Assembly (NCBI GenBank): GCA_015061725.1
Contig: SUVX01000027.1
Coordinates: forward strand, 1 to 45,260
Reading direction: 5' to 3'
Source: Lentisphaerota bacterium
GTDB taxonomy: Bacteria > Verrucomicrobiota > Lentisphaeria > Victivallales > Victivallaceae
DNA length: 45,260 nucleotides
In this document: positions 16,873 to 27,700 of the stretch, piece by piece
How positions within the stretch are numbered: the first letter of the stretch is position 1
Layout of the letters: every line of letters begins with the position of its first letter
Program-made: the position numbers and the translations under genes
The notes under the pieces: generated by a model
Told to the model about the DNA's origin: nothing
What the model saw: the letters and a program-made list of their open reading frames with translations, nothing else
The model's database searches: none

Positions 16873-18699
16873 TCAGAAGGAGTCGGAATCGCGGACGGAT
16901 TGGCGATAGCGGGAGAAGATGCTGGATTTGGAGATAAATCCGGCGAATTTGCCGTTTTGGTCGCGAACGGGGAGATGGCTGACGCCGTAACGTTCAATGT
17001 TGGTCATAGCCCATGCGAGATCATCATCTGTGGAGAGGATAATGCGGGGCGGGACCATCAGATCAAAAATAAGCAACGTATTGAAGAATTGAGGGTTGAG
17101 CATGGCGGTAAGGGTTTTATCCAGATGAACAACGCCCTGAAGATATCCGTGTTCATCAAGAACGGGGTAGATGTCGCGGGTGGTACTTTTTGATTCGAGG
17201 AGTTCGGCGAGATCCGAGGCTCTGTCATTGACTCTGAGGGAGGGGTATTCCTTGTCAATGGAGAGGCGGACAGGCATGCGCTGAAGCATGGCATGATCGC
17301 GGTCTCCGACGAGGAGTTTGTTTTCGATGAGGGCTTTTCTGTAAATGGATTCCGGTTCAAAGAGGCGGGCAACGAACCAGGCAACGGCACTGGAGATCAT
17401 GAGGGGGACGAGCAGGACATATCCGCCGGTCACTTCGGCGATAAGGAACACGCCGGTGAGGGGGGCGCGCATAACGGCGGTAAAGACGCCGCACATACCT
17501 GCGAGGACAAAATTTGCTTCCTGAAGTTCAATGATTCCGGTAAGGTTGACAATGCGTGCAAAGGCAAAACCGGTAAAGGCACCGATGAACATTGAGGGCG
17601 CGAAGATGCCGCCGTCACCGCCGGATTCAACAGTCAGGACGGAGGCAATAACTTTTATCAGGATTCCGGCAACAATGACCAGAGTGATGATCAATCCGTC
17701 ATTACCGAGAAAATGCAGAAGGGGTGCGCTGTTTTTGAGGGCGGCAAGATTTCCTTCAAAGACGTTGACAATATGCTGATATCCCTGTCCGCGGAGACTG
17801 GGGAAAATCAGAAGAATGACACACAACGCGCTGCCGCCGGCGAAAATGCGCAGTCTGGAATTGGGGATTTTGTGCTTGAGGGCGGCGCCGAGCTGATAGG
17901 CAACGCGGATGACATAGACGCCGATAACGGCGGAAAAGATGGCGCAGAGAATGTAGAAAAACACGGCATTTGTCCGCCAGTCGGGAGTCAGAGCCAGCAT
18001 ATGTTCGCCGGACTTTGAAAAAATAATGCGGTAAACAACGGCAGCAACACCGCTGGAAATGAGCATGGGGATCAGGGCGCCGACACTGAATTCGGGAAGC
18101 AGGACTTCAACGGCGAAAAGAACGCCGCCGACGGGACTGTTGAAGATGGCTGAAATTGCGGCGGCAGTTCCGCATCCGATGAGTAGCAGACGTTGTTTTT
18201 TATCAATATGCAGACGGCTGCCGGTATTGGCACCGATGGCGGCACCGGTGAGGACACTGGGAGCTTCAAGACCTGCGGAGCCGCCGAAACCGACAGCAAG
18301 ACCTGCCGAAAGAATGTGGTTCCAGATTTCCTTGAAGGGAATGGAAGTTTTGTGCAGATGCAGTGCGAGAATCAGCGGACTCAGACTTTTTGCATATCTG
18401 ACACCGCCGAAGAAGCGCTGAACGAGATAAGAAAGCGCAATACCCACAAGAGGGGTGAGAAAGAAAAATGCTGTCCAACCGATACGTTCAAGAGAATCGC
18501 CGGGATGAGAGAAGATCCATTGACAGAATTTTTCAAGACTTGATACCAGCAATTTCAACAAAGCAGCGGCAACAGCACCGGAAGCACCGATGAAAAAAGA
18601 AAGGGCGATGATTACCCCCCGTTCACCGAAGCGATTGCGGAAAAGAATGATCGTCCGCTGCAGCCAGTAACGGCGGAAGTGAAAAAAGAAACGTTTCAT
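16873..18699 (-). CDS. ClC family chloride channel or exchanger with C-terminal CBS pair
   Basis: About 608 residues. The membrane part (~residues 30-440) carries the ClC signatures GGSAGLEAPSV (with the gating-type Glu) and SGGDGGIFAPSMFIGA. The C-terminus holds two CBS domains (~470-600), including DIYPVLDEHGYLQGVVHL and GVSHLPVRDQNGKFAG. It moves chloride or a similar anion; channel or antiporter cannot be told from sequence. The start is ATG 18699 (MKRFFFHFRRYW), because the promoter at 18762-18790 excludes the upstream GTG. It has its own promoter and is not strictly part of the upstream operon. Confidence 0.92.
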   Translation of the reverse strand: MKRFFFHFRRYWLQRTIILFRNRFGERGVIIALSFFIGASGAVAAALLKLLVSSLEKFCQWIFSHPGDSLERIGWTAFFFLTPLVGIALSYLVQRFFGGVRYAKSLSPLILALHLHKTSIPFKEIWNHILSAGLAVGFGGSAGLEAPSVLTGAAIGANTGSRLHIDKKQRLLLIGCGTAAAISAIFNSPVGGVLFAVEVLLPEFSVGALIPMLISSGVAAVVYRIIFSKSGEHMLALTPDWRTNAVFFYILCAIFSAVIGVYVIRVAYQLGAALKHKIPNSRLRIFAGGSALCVILLIFPSLRGQGYQHIVNVFEGNLAALKNSAPLLHFLGNDGLIITLVIVAGILIKVIASVLTVESGGDGGIFAPSMFIGAFTGFAFARIVNLTGIIELQEANFVLAGMCGVFTAVMRAPLTGVFLIAEVTGGYVLLVPLMISSAVAWFVARLFEPESIYRKALIENKLLVGDRDHAMLQRMPVRLSIDKEYPSLRVNDRASDLAELLESKSTTRDIYPVLDEHGYLQGVVHLDKTLTAMLNPQFFNTLLIFDLMVPPRIILSTDDDLAWAMTNIERYGVSHLPVRDQNGKFAGFISKSSIFSRYRQSVRDSDSF

Positions 18700-18761
18700 C
18701 TCAACTGTACCTTGATAAATACAAATCCGGTTAACACTTTTCTGTAAAAAACAGATTATAT

Positions 18762-18790
18762 AAAATACCACAGAATCAGTGTTTTGTCAA
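18762..18790 (-). promoter_or_regulatory. Promoter of the ClC gene
   Basis: TTGACA (18790-18785), a 17-base spacer, TATTTT (18767-18762), directly after the stop codon of the glycosyltransferase gene. Predicted start near 18755. Confidence 0.65.
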
Positions 18791-20587
18791 TCATTTTCTT
18801 TTCAACAGATGGCAGAAATTTCCGGATAAAACGACTTGAAGTTTCCCTTCTGCCAGAGCGGCGGCGCATAAAGCGTGGATTTTTTGGCGGAGAGCGATAT
18901 CACTTTCCTGAAGATCGACATTTTTTTCGTTTGAACCGAGGAGAATATAATCAAAATCTTTTATTTCATGCAGAAAATCAGCGGTGGAAGCCGGAAAATT
19001 TCTGAAATATTTTTCCTGAAATCCGGGATCGGCAATTTCGTGGCGGCGCGGGATATAGAGTCCGCGTTTTTCAAAGATGAGAAGAATTCTGCTTGAACGG
19101 GGCGTTTTTCCGATTGTCTCAAGCAGAGAAATAAATTCATTATCCTGCTGGGCAAAGCCGATGAAACGCAGGGGGGACTTGCGGGCATGAGGCAGAATTT
19201 TCCATGAAATAAAACAGTGACGGATGTGCGGATACAACTCTGAGGTAAAAAGAATTCCGCAACCGAGAAGAATGAGAAATAAAAGCCGAAGTCTTTTTTC
19301 AAGTTTACGCAGACACGCTGCACACAGAAAAGTTAAGAGAAAATATCCCGGAAAGAGAAAACGGCTCTGCTGAGAGGTCATTCCCCAGAATAAATACATA
19401 ATCAAAAGAGAAAACAATATGTTGCGGATATGACTTTTGCGGAAAATCTCCCGCCTGAAATAAAATCCGCAGAAGATGATAAGAAGCATAACAAGCTGTT
19501 GAAGTCCTGAAGTAACTCCATCATAAATTTTTCCGGCAAAGGCCACGGTGAGCCAGCCGAAAACGGTTCCGTAGAGGGGACCCATGCCGTAACGGGCGGA
19601 ACCCAGTTGGTAATGGCAGTTTTCAACCGCCGAGGAAGTCCCGAACACATCTGCCAGAAAGGGATATACGGGATTGCCCGTATCAAGCCAGACCCGCAGA
19701 TAAAAAGGCATTGCCGAAATAACGGTTCCGGCAATGAATAGCAGAAGATGCCGTCTGTTTTTTTTATCGGTACAGGCAAGAAAGAAAAGAGCCGCCGCGC
19801 CTCCGGCAGCGGTCAATTTGACAGATACAGCAATTCCGGCAAAGATTCCGGCAAGAATATATGCCTTTTGCGGCATTTTCCGCAGGCGGTAAAGAGAGAA
19901 AAATCCGGCAAGAAGAAACAGCGCAACTGTATTTTCAGCATAAACAGAACGGTTGAGAATGAAAAACAGCGGAGAAAGTATAATTGCACAGGTCAAAAAA
20001 AACGCATTTTTTCTGCCGTATGTCCGCAGAAAAGAAAAACAGGAACATGCAAGCAGAACACTTAAAAGCGCATTGAAAAGGCGGGGAACATTCAGTCCGC
20101 CGCAGGCGTATCCCGGGAGCAGAAAAAATTGCAGAAATCCCGGCCACGCACTGTAAGAGTTGTCCGCAAGGACTGCTTTGGAACTGTTTTGCAGATAACG
20201 TGAAAGCAGTTCGATCTGATAAACCTGTTCATCCCAGGCATAAGGCGGCAGAAGTGCCGAAGCGGATAAGAAGATGAACAGGACTGTTCCGGAAATAAAA
20301 AGCACTTTGTTTTGAAGAAAATCCTTCCACAAAAAATATATGCCGGGCAGAGAAAAAAGACTTGCGATTCCGACGGCGATCTGCAACGCTGTTCTGCTGT
20401 ACGGCAGAGGAAAGAGGAGAAAAGAGATGATTCCCGTAAGCGCAAATCCGAAAGTAAAGGCAAGAATACCCCGTGTTTTAAGGATAAGTCCGCCGGTACC
20501 GTAAGAGAAAAGTGCAAGCAGAGCGCAGACACCAAGGGAAGGAAAAATATTTCCCTGCATAGACAGAATGTACTGTTCGGCAGTCAT
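18791..20587 (-). CDS. GT-C type membrane glycosyltransferase
   Basis: 598 residues with about a dozen membrane helices. The first large loop contains PPYAWDEQVYQIELLSRY, an acidic D-E pair in the place used by ArnT/PMT-type GT-C enzymes that take sugars from lipid carriers. The last ~100 residues are soluble. It probably adds sugars to a surface glycan. The ATG overlaps the ligase stop codon by one base (TAATG). Donor and acceptor are unknown. Confidence 0.8.
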   Translation of the reverse strand: MTAEQYILSMQGNIFPSLGVCALLALFSYGTGGLILKTRGILAFTFGFALTGIISFLLFPLPYSRTALQIAVGIASLFSLPGIYFLWKDFLQNKVLFISGTVLFIFLSASALLPPYAWDEQVYQIELLSRYLQNSSKAVLADNSYSAWPGFLQFFLLPGYACGGLNVPRLFNALLSVLLACSCFSFLRTYGRKNAFFLTCAIILSPLFFILNRSVYAENTVALFLLAGFFSLYRLRKMPQKAYILAGIFAGIAVSVKLTAAGGAAALFFLACTDKKNRRHLLLFIAGTVISAMPFYLRVWLDTGNPVYPFLADVFGTSSAVENCHYQLGSARYGMGPLYGTVFGWLTVAFAGKIYDGVTSGLQQLVMLLIIFCGFYFRREIFRKSHIRNILFSLLIMYLFWGMTSQQSRFLFPGYFLLTFLCAACLRKLEKRLRLLFLILLGCGILFTSELYPHIRHCFISWKILPHARKSPLRFIGFAQQDNEFISLLETIGKTPRSSRILLIFEKRGLYIPRRHEIADPGFQEKYFRNFPASTADFLHEIKDFDYILLGSNEKNVDLQESDIALRQKIHALCAAALAEGKLQVVLSGNFCHLLKRK

Positions 20588-22368
20588 TATTCCTCATCCC
20601 GGGTTTTGAGCGGGGCGTCATCCAACTCCTGATTGCGGAGGAGTTTGGAAAACTCTTCAACCTTTAAACCGCGCATTTTCATCAGGGCGGCAAATCGGAT
20701 GTTTTCTTCGGTTATTGCCTTGTCATCGGCATTTGCCTGACGCAGAACCGAAAGCCGCAATCCTGAGGCGAGTGCGCTGAACGGATAAAATTTTAATTCC
20801 TCATCAAAGTAGTTGACGGCTTTGGCATATTCTCCCCTGACGGCGAAAGCGCGGGCAAGCAGAGCGTTGCTGTGATAAACCATGGGCAGCCCAAGTTCAT
20901 CCTTGATGCGTTCCAGATAATTGATCGCCAATTCCGGATTGCGGAAGTTGAAAAGCGATACGGCTCCGGCAGTATAAAGTGCATTGCCGCTGACGTGACT
21001 TTCAAGGCTCTTTTTGAGCATGATTTCAGCTTGACGGGTATCTTTCTTGAAGAGAGCAAGCCTTGCTTCGCGCAGAAAATATCCGCTTTTACCGCAGTTG
21101 ACGGCAAGGAAGAACGCCGAAACAAAAAGGATGATACAGATGAATTTTCCGATATGTGCTGTGAAGTTTTTACCGCAGAGGGGGAGTTTTGTCACGCTGT
21201 TTCCGGCAAGGACACCGGCTCCCAGCAGAAATAAGGTTCCCGTTTGCGGAATACCCAGAAGTACGTCAAACTGTCCGTGAATGCCCAGCAGGAGAACAAT
21301 CCAGCAGAGCCATACGCTGCGGCGGTCCCGGAAACGCAGTCCGCGCAGCAGGGCAAGACAGAGCAGAACAAAGAAAATTGCTCCGGACAGCCCGTAAGAG
21401 ACCGCATAATTGAGAAATTCATTGTGCGGGTGCGGATGACGTGAGGCGGCAAAGGGGGTGAAATAATAAATTTCAGGCAGATTGGCGTTGATCATACTTT
21501 CAAAGCGGTCAAAACCGACACCGATGGGAAAGTGTGCAAGGGTACACTCCAGACTGCCGCGCCAGAGCTGGAAACGGGAGTCGCGGATACGTTCAAACAC
21601 GTTACCGACGGAACCGGTGAAAAGCACCAGAGTCAATATAACTGCCCAGAGCGCAAAGGCCCAGCGGCGTTTGGGAGCGATGTTGCGGAAGATGGCAAGA
21701 CAGAGTGTTGCGCCAATCAATCCGGCAAACGTACCGCGGGGAGTGACTTCGGGTTTGAAACACGAAACAAGTATCAATGCAAAAGTGATACATCCCACAC
21801 CCCACAATACTGCTTTGCACAGACTGCTGCGGAAAAAGAGCAGAAAATAAGCCGAAAAAGCCACGGCAAGGAGAGAAAAATTCCAGTTCCAGTTGCCCGC
21901 CCAGCCGGAGAGATCAGGCGTTCTCACGGTAACAATGATTGCAGGAATAAAAAGCAGTGCGGCAAAACAGGGCATGAGCCTTTTGAGTTCACTTGAAAAA
22001 ATCATTCCCGCAACCGGCAGCAGAAAGAAGAAGAATGAGGTGCAGATATATTCCGCCGGACCGGGATATATCAACTGCTGAAGACAGGCAGTCGCAACAC
22101 CGGCACCGGAAAAAATCAACAGTATCCTCAACCGGGGAATTTCCCACAGCCTTTTCAGACGATCAGGTGAAACGCAAACAGCGCCTGCGGCACAAAGGCC
22201 GATGACAGCAAGTGTTACTGCCTGCACTTCGCCCCAAAGGGGAACCTGAGAGGAAAATATCTTTTTCCACAACAGGGGATAAGAAAACAACGGCAGTACG
22301 AGCAGCAGCAGAGGAATCATCAGACGGAGTCCCGTCATTTTGCCGTCACTTTTGCCGTCATTTTTCAT
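20587..22368 (-). CDS. O-antigen ligase/polymerase-like membrane protein with C-terminal TPR-like region
   Basis: About 593 residues. Twelve or so membrane helices are followed by a soluble helical part (~440-590) that looks like TPR repeats (ALYTAGAVSLF, VYHSNALLARAFAVRGEYAKA). The large loop carries HPHPHNEFLNYAVSYGLSGA, the H-x-x-x-x-x-x-x family signature of Wzy/WaaL-type ligases. It may ligate or polymerise O-antigen-like glycans or glycosylate proteins. ATG 22368 (GGAG 11 bases upstream) is preferred to the overlapping GTG at 22377. Confidence 0.85.
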   Translation of the reverse strand: MKNDGKSDGKMTGLRLMIPLLLLVLPLFSYPLLWKKIFSSQVPLWGEVQAVTLAVIGLCAAGAVCVSPDRLKRLWEIPRLRILLIFSGAGVATACLQQLIYPGPAEYICTSFFFFLLPVAGMIFSSELKRLMPCFAALLFIPAIIVTVRTPDLSGWAGNWNWNFSLLAVAFSAYFLLFFRSSLCKAVLWGVGCITFALILVSCFKPEVTPRGTFAGLIGATLCLAIFRNIAPKRRWAFALWAVILTLVLFTGSVGNVFERIRDSRFQLWRGSLECTLAHFPIGVGFDRFESMINANLPEIYYFTPFAASRHPHPHNEFLNYAVSYGLSGAIFFVLLCLALLRGLRFRDRRSVWLCWIVLLLGIHGQFDVLLGIPQTGTLFLLGAGVLAGNSVTKLPLCGKNFTAHIGKFICIILFVSAFFLAVNCGKSGYFLREARLALFKKDTRQAEIMLKKSLESHVSGNALYTAGAVSLFNFRNPELAINYLERIKDELGLPMVYHSNALLARAFAVRGEYAKAVNYFDEELKFYPFSALASGLRLSVLRQANADDKAITEENIRFAALMKMRGLKVEEFSKLLRNQELDDAPLKTRDEE

Positions 22369-22373
22369 AAGTA

Positions 22374-22826
22374 TCACAGCTCCAACATCAAAGTAACAGG
22401 TCCGTCATTTTGGATATCCACATGCATTTCTGCACCGAACTCTCCGGTGAAGACGGTGATACCCTGTTCTTGCAAGCGGTTGACAAACGCTTCATAACAG
22501 GGGATTGCCAGTTCCGGACGCGCCGCCCCTGAGAAGGAGGGACGGTTGCCGCGTGAAGTATCCGCATAAAGCGTGAACTGCGAAACGACGATGATTTCAC
22601 CGCCGATCTGCTTGATATCCAGATTGATCTTGCCGTTTTCATCCTCAAAACAGCGTAAAGCGGCACACTTGTCCGCCAGTTTTGCCGCCGTTTCAAGTTT
22701 GTCATCAATGGAAACACCGAAAAGGACAACCATGCCCTTGCCGATTTTTCCGGTGGTGCGGATTTTTCCGTCGGCGTCGCGGACATCGACCTGTCCTGAT
22801 GTGACTCTCTGAACCAGTGCCCTCAT
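22374..22826 (-). CDS. dtd: D-aminoacyl-tRNA deacylase
   Basis: A 150-residue [18 protein letters not shown] at the N-terminus, the [17 protein letters not shown] segment, and the C-terminal [11 protein letters not shown] with the conserved Gly-Pro cis motif. Removes D-amino acids (and Gly from tRNA-Ala) from tRNA. It is joined to folE by an ATGA overlap. Confidence 0.96.
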   Translation of the reverse strand: MRALVQRVTSGQVDVRDADGKIRTTGKIGKGMVVLFGVSIDDKLETAAKLADKCAALRCFEDENGKINLDIKQIGGEIIVVSQFTLYADTSRGNRPSFSGAARPELAIPCYEAFVNRLQEQGITVFTGEFGAEMHVDIQNDGPVTLMLEL

Positions 22827-23362
22827 CGTATCAATCTCGTAAATTCGTTGCGGGTTGCCAGTTCAGAACGGAAACTGCCCTGCATGGAACTGGTGGTGGT
22901 AAAGGAATCCTGTTTTTCCACGCCGCGCATCTGCATACAGAGGTGCTGCGCTTCAATGACCACACCGACACCCTGCGCATCAAGAATTTCCATCAATGCA
23001 GAGGCAATCTCTTTGGTCATGCGTTCCTGAATCTGCAGACGGCGGGCGAACATATCCACGATACGGGCGACCTTGCTCAAACCGAGAATCTTTTTGTTGG
23101 GAATGTATCCCACGTGACACTTGCCGAAAAAGGGCAGCATGTGATGTTCACACATGCTGAAAAATTCAATGTCACGGACGATGATCATATCATCGGACTC
23201 CGCTTCAAAAAGTGCGCCGTTGACGACATCTTCAATATTCTGAGAGTATCCTCTTGTGAGGAACTTCATACTTTTTTCAACCCGTTCCGGGGTTTTCACC
23301 AGCCCTTCGCGGTCGGGATCTTCACCGATGGCAATGAGCATATTGCGAACTAAATCCTGCAT
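22823..23362 (-). CDS. folE: GTP cyclohydrolase I
   Basis: About 179 residues. Zinc and catalytic motifs are visible: [20 protein letters not shown], the later Cys in [10 protein letters not shown], and [23 protein letters not shown]. It makes dihydroneopterin triphosphate for folate or pterins. The start could be ATG 23362 or GTG 23371; the latter would overlap the rhaA stop as GTGA. It lies between rhaA and dtd in a tightly coupled operon. Confidence 0.95.
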   Translation of the reverse strand: MQDLVRNMLIAIGEDPDREGLVKTPERVEKSMKFLTRGYSQNIEDVVNGALFEAESDDMIIVRDIEFFSMCEHHMLPFFGKCHVGYIPNKKILGLSKVARIVDMFARRLQIQERMTKEIASALMEILDAQGVGVVIEAQHLCMQMRGVEKQDSFTTTSSMQGSFRSELATRNEFTRLIR

Positions 23363-23367
23363 ATTTT

Positions 23368-24609
23368 TCACCGTTTGGAAATAACTTCTTTCTGATAGGT
23401 TTCAATTTCTTTGTACCAGTTGAAACTGCCCGGTACGCCGCAGCGGGAGCAGTATTCATCCCAGACAGCAGCAAAGGGCAGGGTCTTGATTTCTTCAAGC
23501 AGAGCCAGACGGCGGGCGTTGTCTTTGCTGTTTTCGGCATCGCGGAGCATGGCGGCAGGTTCCAGCAGGGCCATGAGCAGTGCTTTACGCATGTTGCGGG
23601 CGCCGATCGTCCAGGCGGCAATGCGGTTGATGGAGCCGTCAAAATAATCCAGTCCGATATGGACACGTTTGTCAAAGTTATGACGGATGATTTCAGAGGC
23701 GATCGCCTGAAGTTCTTCGGTTAAAGTGACAACGTGATCGCTGTCCCAGCGGACACCGCGACTGACGTGGAGCAGGATTTCATCCAGGAAAAGCAGTGTA
23801 CTGCTGATTTTATCAGAAATAACTTCAGTCGGGTGGAAGTGTCCGGCATCCAGACAGAGCAGTTTGCCGCGTGTGGCAGCGTAGCCCATGTAAAACTCAT
23901 GGGAACCGACGGTGCAGCTTTCTGCACCGATGCCGAAAAGTTTGCATTCAACGGCATCCAGATTGTATTCTTTTGAAATTTCTTCAGCAAAGACTTCATC
24001 AAGAGCATCTTTGAGTCTTGCCCTTGCCGCCAGACGGTCATAGGGGGTATCTTTGAAGCCGTCGGGGAACCAGTAATTGGTCACGCAGGCATTGCCCAGA
24101 GCCTTGCCCATACCGGCAGCGATTTTACGGCAGGCGATACAGTGACGGATCCAGAATTTACGGATGGATTCATCGGCATTTGAAATGGTAAATCCGTCAG
24201 AGGCAAGAGGATGAGAGAAACAGCTCGGATTGAAATCCAGTCCGGAGTTGTTTTCTTTTGCCCAGTCGATCCAGCGGGAGAAATGTTCCAGTTCCAGTTC
24301 GTCGCGGCTGACCTTTTTGCCGTTGGTTTCGGCATAGATGGAGTGAACATTGAGCCGTTTGGGACCGGGAACAAGTTTCCACACCTGATTGATATCCGCA
24401 CGCAGTTCATCGGCATTGCGCGCTTTGCCGGGATGATTGCCCGTTACCTGGATTCCGCCGTCAAGGGCGCTGTCATTTTCAAAACCGTTGACATCATCTC
24501 CCTGCCAGCAATGGATGCTGACCGGAATATTATTCAGACGTTCAAAAGCTTTTTCCACATTAACGCCGAATCCGGCATAGACCTGTTTGGCAAAATCAAA
24601 AGCGTTCAC
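23368..24609 (-). CDS. rhaA: L-rhamnose isomerase
   Basis: Converts L-rhamnose to L-rhamnulose. About 413 residues, close to the E. coli enzyme throughout: [71 protein letters not shown] and RWDSDHVV supply substrate and metal ligands. I place the start at GTG 24609, because a perfect AAGGAGG sits 6 bases before it; an upstream in-frame start at 24651 would include the ribosome site in the coding part. It heads the operon with folE, dtd and the glycan genes. No rhaB or rhaD is seen nearby. Confidence 0.96.
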   Translation of the reverse strand: MNAFDFAKQVYAGFGVNVEKAFERLNNIPVSIHCWQGDDVNGFENDSALDGGIQVTGNHPGKARNADELRADINQVWKLVPGPKRLNVHSIYAETNGKKVSRDELELEHFSRWIDWAKENNSGLDFNPSCFSHPLASDGFTISNADESIRKFWIRHCIACRKIAAGMGKALGNACVTNYWFPDGFKDTPYDRLAARARLKDALDEVFAEEISKEYNLDAVECKLFGIGAESCTVGSHEFYMGYAATRGKLLCLDAGHFHPTEVISDKISSTLLFLDEILLHVSRGVRWDSDHVVTLTEELQAIASEIIRHNFDKRVHIGLDYFDGSINRIAAWTIGARNMRKALLMALLEPAAMLRDAENSKDNARRLALLEEIKTLPFAAVWDEYCSRCGVPGSFNWYKEIETYQKEVISKR

Positions 24610-24659
24610 AATATACCTCCTTTTAAGGATAATTTCTGAAAAATTTTTCACAATGGCTT

Positions 24660-24688
24660 AATATACATTTTAATTTCATTAAATGCAA
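24660..24688 (-). promoter_or_regulatory. Promoter of the rhaA operon
   Basis: TTGCAT (24688-24683), a 17-base spacer, TATATT (24665-24660). The start near 24653 gives a ~44-base leader that carries the strong AAGGAGG. Confidence 0.6.
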
Positions 24689-24730
24689 TACATTTCTGTT
24701 TTTTTCCGAACGGATGGCATCGCCGTCAAT

Positions 24731-24763
24731 AAAAAAGCCGTCTTACCTCAGGGGCAGGACGGC
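24731..24763 (-). terminator. Rho-independent terminator of the RND operon
   Basis: On the minus strand GCCGTC ... GACGGC (24763-24737) is followed by T6 (24736-24731). It is 17 bases after the RND pump stop codon. Confidence 0.85.
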
Positions 24764-24780
24764 GGAGAGAAATGCAAAAT

Positions 24781-27700
24781 TTATTCTGCTTTTTTTGCTT
24801 TGTTCTTTTTGGTGCAGAACACGAAGAAGATGGCAGGGATGACGTAAAGGGTCATCAGAGAGGCGAAAATAAGTCCGCCGACCACACCCATACCGCAGCT
24901 GGCACGCAGTTCGGAACCAAGTCCCGTACCGAATGCCATCGGCAGCATACCGGCAACAGAGGCGATACTGGTCATCACAATCGGACGGAATTTGCTCTTG
25001 ACCGCCTGGAGCATCGCACGGCGCGGCGCCATTCCGGAGTTTCTCATAAGCACTGTACACTCATCCATGATCAGAATGGCGTTGTTCACCACGATACCGA
25101 TCATCATAACGCCGCCGAGCAGTCCCATCATGGACATGGACATTCCGGCAATCCACAACGTGAAGTACATGCCGAGGAAGCCCAGCGGAACGGTGAGCAT
25201 GATGATCAGCGGACGGGTCCAGGACTCCATGATCGCGGCGATCAGCAGATAGGTCAGGATTGTGGCAAGGATCATCACCTGCATAAATTCTCTGTTGGTT
25301 TCCTGCATACGCTCCACACTTCCGCTCATACGGATACCGTAACCGCCGGGGAGAATTTCTTCAGCCACGCGTTTGATGGTATCTGACACGGTTCCCAGAG
25401 CGTGTCCGGGCGCGGTGTTGGCAAAAATCCAGGAGGTTCGCACTTTGTCGTAGCGGTTGATGATCACAGGACGGGCATCCTGTTCGATTTTGGCAAGAAC
25501 TTCGGTACTCAGAGGATTGCTGCCTTTGACCGTCGGCGCATTCTGAATCAGCTGCTGTTCTCCGGGCTCTTTCTTATTGCGGACACGGATATCAAAGGTA
25601 CGCGCGCCGGAACGGAAGTCGCCCACTTCAATACCGTCAAGAGAACCGATCAAATACTGATAAAGCTGATCCGCCGTCATTCCCAGGTTCTGCAGAATGG
25701 TGCGGTCGGGAATGATGTTGATGTTGGGCTTGCGCTCTCTCCAGGTGGAGTCAAGGTCACGGGTCATACCCAGCTGCGGCAGACGTTCAAGAACGCGTCT
25801 TTCGGCACTTTCAAGCACATCAAGATCCGGACCGTGGATAACACAGCGGATTTCAGCTCCGGAACCGCCGAAGGTGGCGGGAATCGTCAGCGTGATACGG
25901 CAGTCGTCCATGAAAGAAAGTTCTTTACGCAAAATATCCTGCAGTTCGTAGATGGTTTCTTTTCGTTCCATCTTGCTGTTGGTCTTGATATTGAGCAAGC
26001 CCAGATAAACGGCGGAGTTGACCTGTCCGCGCGCACCGGTGGTCACGCCCACGTTGGTTACCATACCTTTGATGAAGTCAAACTTTTTGAGCTGTTCGGC
26101 AGCCGCCTGCATCTTGGCGGTCGTGGTGTCCAGATTGTAGTTTGTCGGGAACTCAAAACGGATACGGATCTCTCCCTGGTCACAGAAGGGCAGGAAAGAA
26201 AGTCCCACCTGCGGCACCACAAAGAAGTAAATCGCCGCGGCAATCAGAACTGTCGCAACCAGAAACGCAACAGCGTGATTGGCGGTCCAGTTGATAGAAC
26301 GGTTGAAGCGGGCGCAGAGCCAGTCGTAGCCCTTATCCCAGGGAATGAACATTTTATCCAGCCAGGTGACTTTTTTCGTTCCGGCGGACTTTTTGAGCAG
26401 CAGACATGAGAGGATCGGTGTCAGAGTAAAACTCACAAACAGAGAAACAATCGTAGCTCCGACCATCACACCGGCAAAGGGAACCATCATTCTGCCGATC
26501 ATGGTGGTCATCATCATCACCGGCACGAACACAACCACGTTGGTCAGCGCGCTGGCGGACACGGCGGCGATAACTTCTCCGGTACCGTGTTCAGCGGCGG
26601 CCTTGATGGAGTTGCCCTGTTCAAGGCGTTTGTAGATGTTTTCGATAACCACGATGGAGTTTGTCACCAGCACACCCACGGAGCAGCCCAGTGAAAGCAA
26701 TGTCATAATGTTGAATGAGTATCCCAGATAGTGCATGACCGCAAAGGTCACAATAACTGAAATCGGCATGGAGATCATGACGATAAAAGTGGATTTGGGG
26801 TCGTGCAGGAACAGGAAAAGCAGTATGGCGGTGAGGATGATACCTGTGAGAATACTGTTCCAGGCATCGTCAACAGAGGACTGGATGAATTCTCCGGCGT
26901 CCTTGAACCACACAAGTTTCATACCGCTGGGGAGAAGTCCTGAGTTGTTGAAACTCTCGTAACGTTTGCGGATACCGTTGATAACCTCAATGGCGTTGGC
27001 TTCGCCTTTTTTGACGATGTTGAAGCGGACGGCGGGTTTGCCGTCAACGAAGTCGCGGCTGCGGGGATCGCGGCTCATGAGTTTGATTTCAGCCACGTCG
27101 CGCAGATAAACGCGTTTGCCCTCGTGCGTGCCGATTTCCAACGCACCGATCTGGTCGAAATCCTTGAATTCGCCGTCAAAGGTGATGTTTTTTTCGCCCT
27201 TGTCAAATTCAATACGTCCGAGCGGCTTGCGCACGTTTGCCGCTTTGAGTTTTGAGACGATGGTGTTGATCGAAATATTGGAGGCAACCAGTTTTGCACG
27301 GTCAAGCAGCACATGCACCTGCATTTCATTACCGCCGTACACGCGCACTTCACCCACGCCGGGAACTGAGGAAAAGCGGTCGGAGAGGATATCATCCGCA
27401 TAATCGTAAAGGTCATCACGGGTTCTGTCACCGACGAGGAGCAGCTGCACAACGGTCGTTGCGTTGGTGTCGATCTTGCGGATCGTCGGCTCGTCGGCGC
27501 AGTCGGGGAAGTCGTCGCGGATACGGTTCAACGCTTCGCGGATATCCGTTGCCGCAACGTCCACGTTTGTTCCCATGATAAATTCGATCTGCACCTGTCC
27601 CTGGTCCTCGAGACTGGAACTTGTGATGTGCTGGATACCCTCAATGGAGGAAACGGCATCTTCGATACGTTTGATGACCTCCACCTCAATTTCGGTGGGA

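Noticed and set aside
25402..26409. Plus-strand frame inside the RND gene
   Set aside because: Antisense to a complete RND pump sequence.
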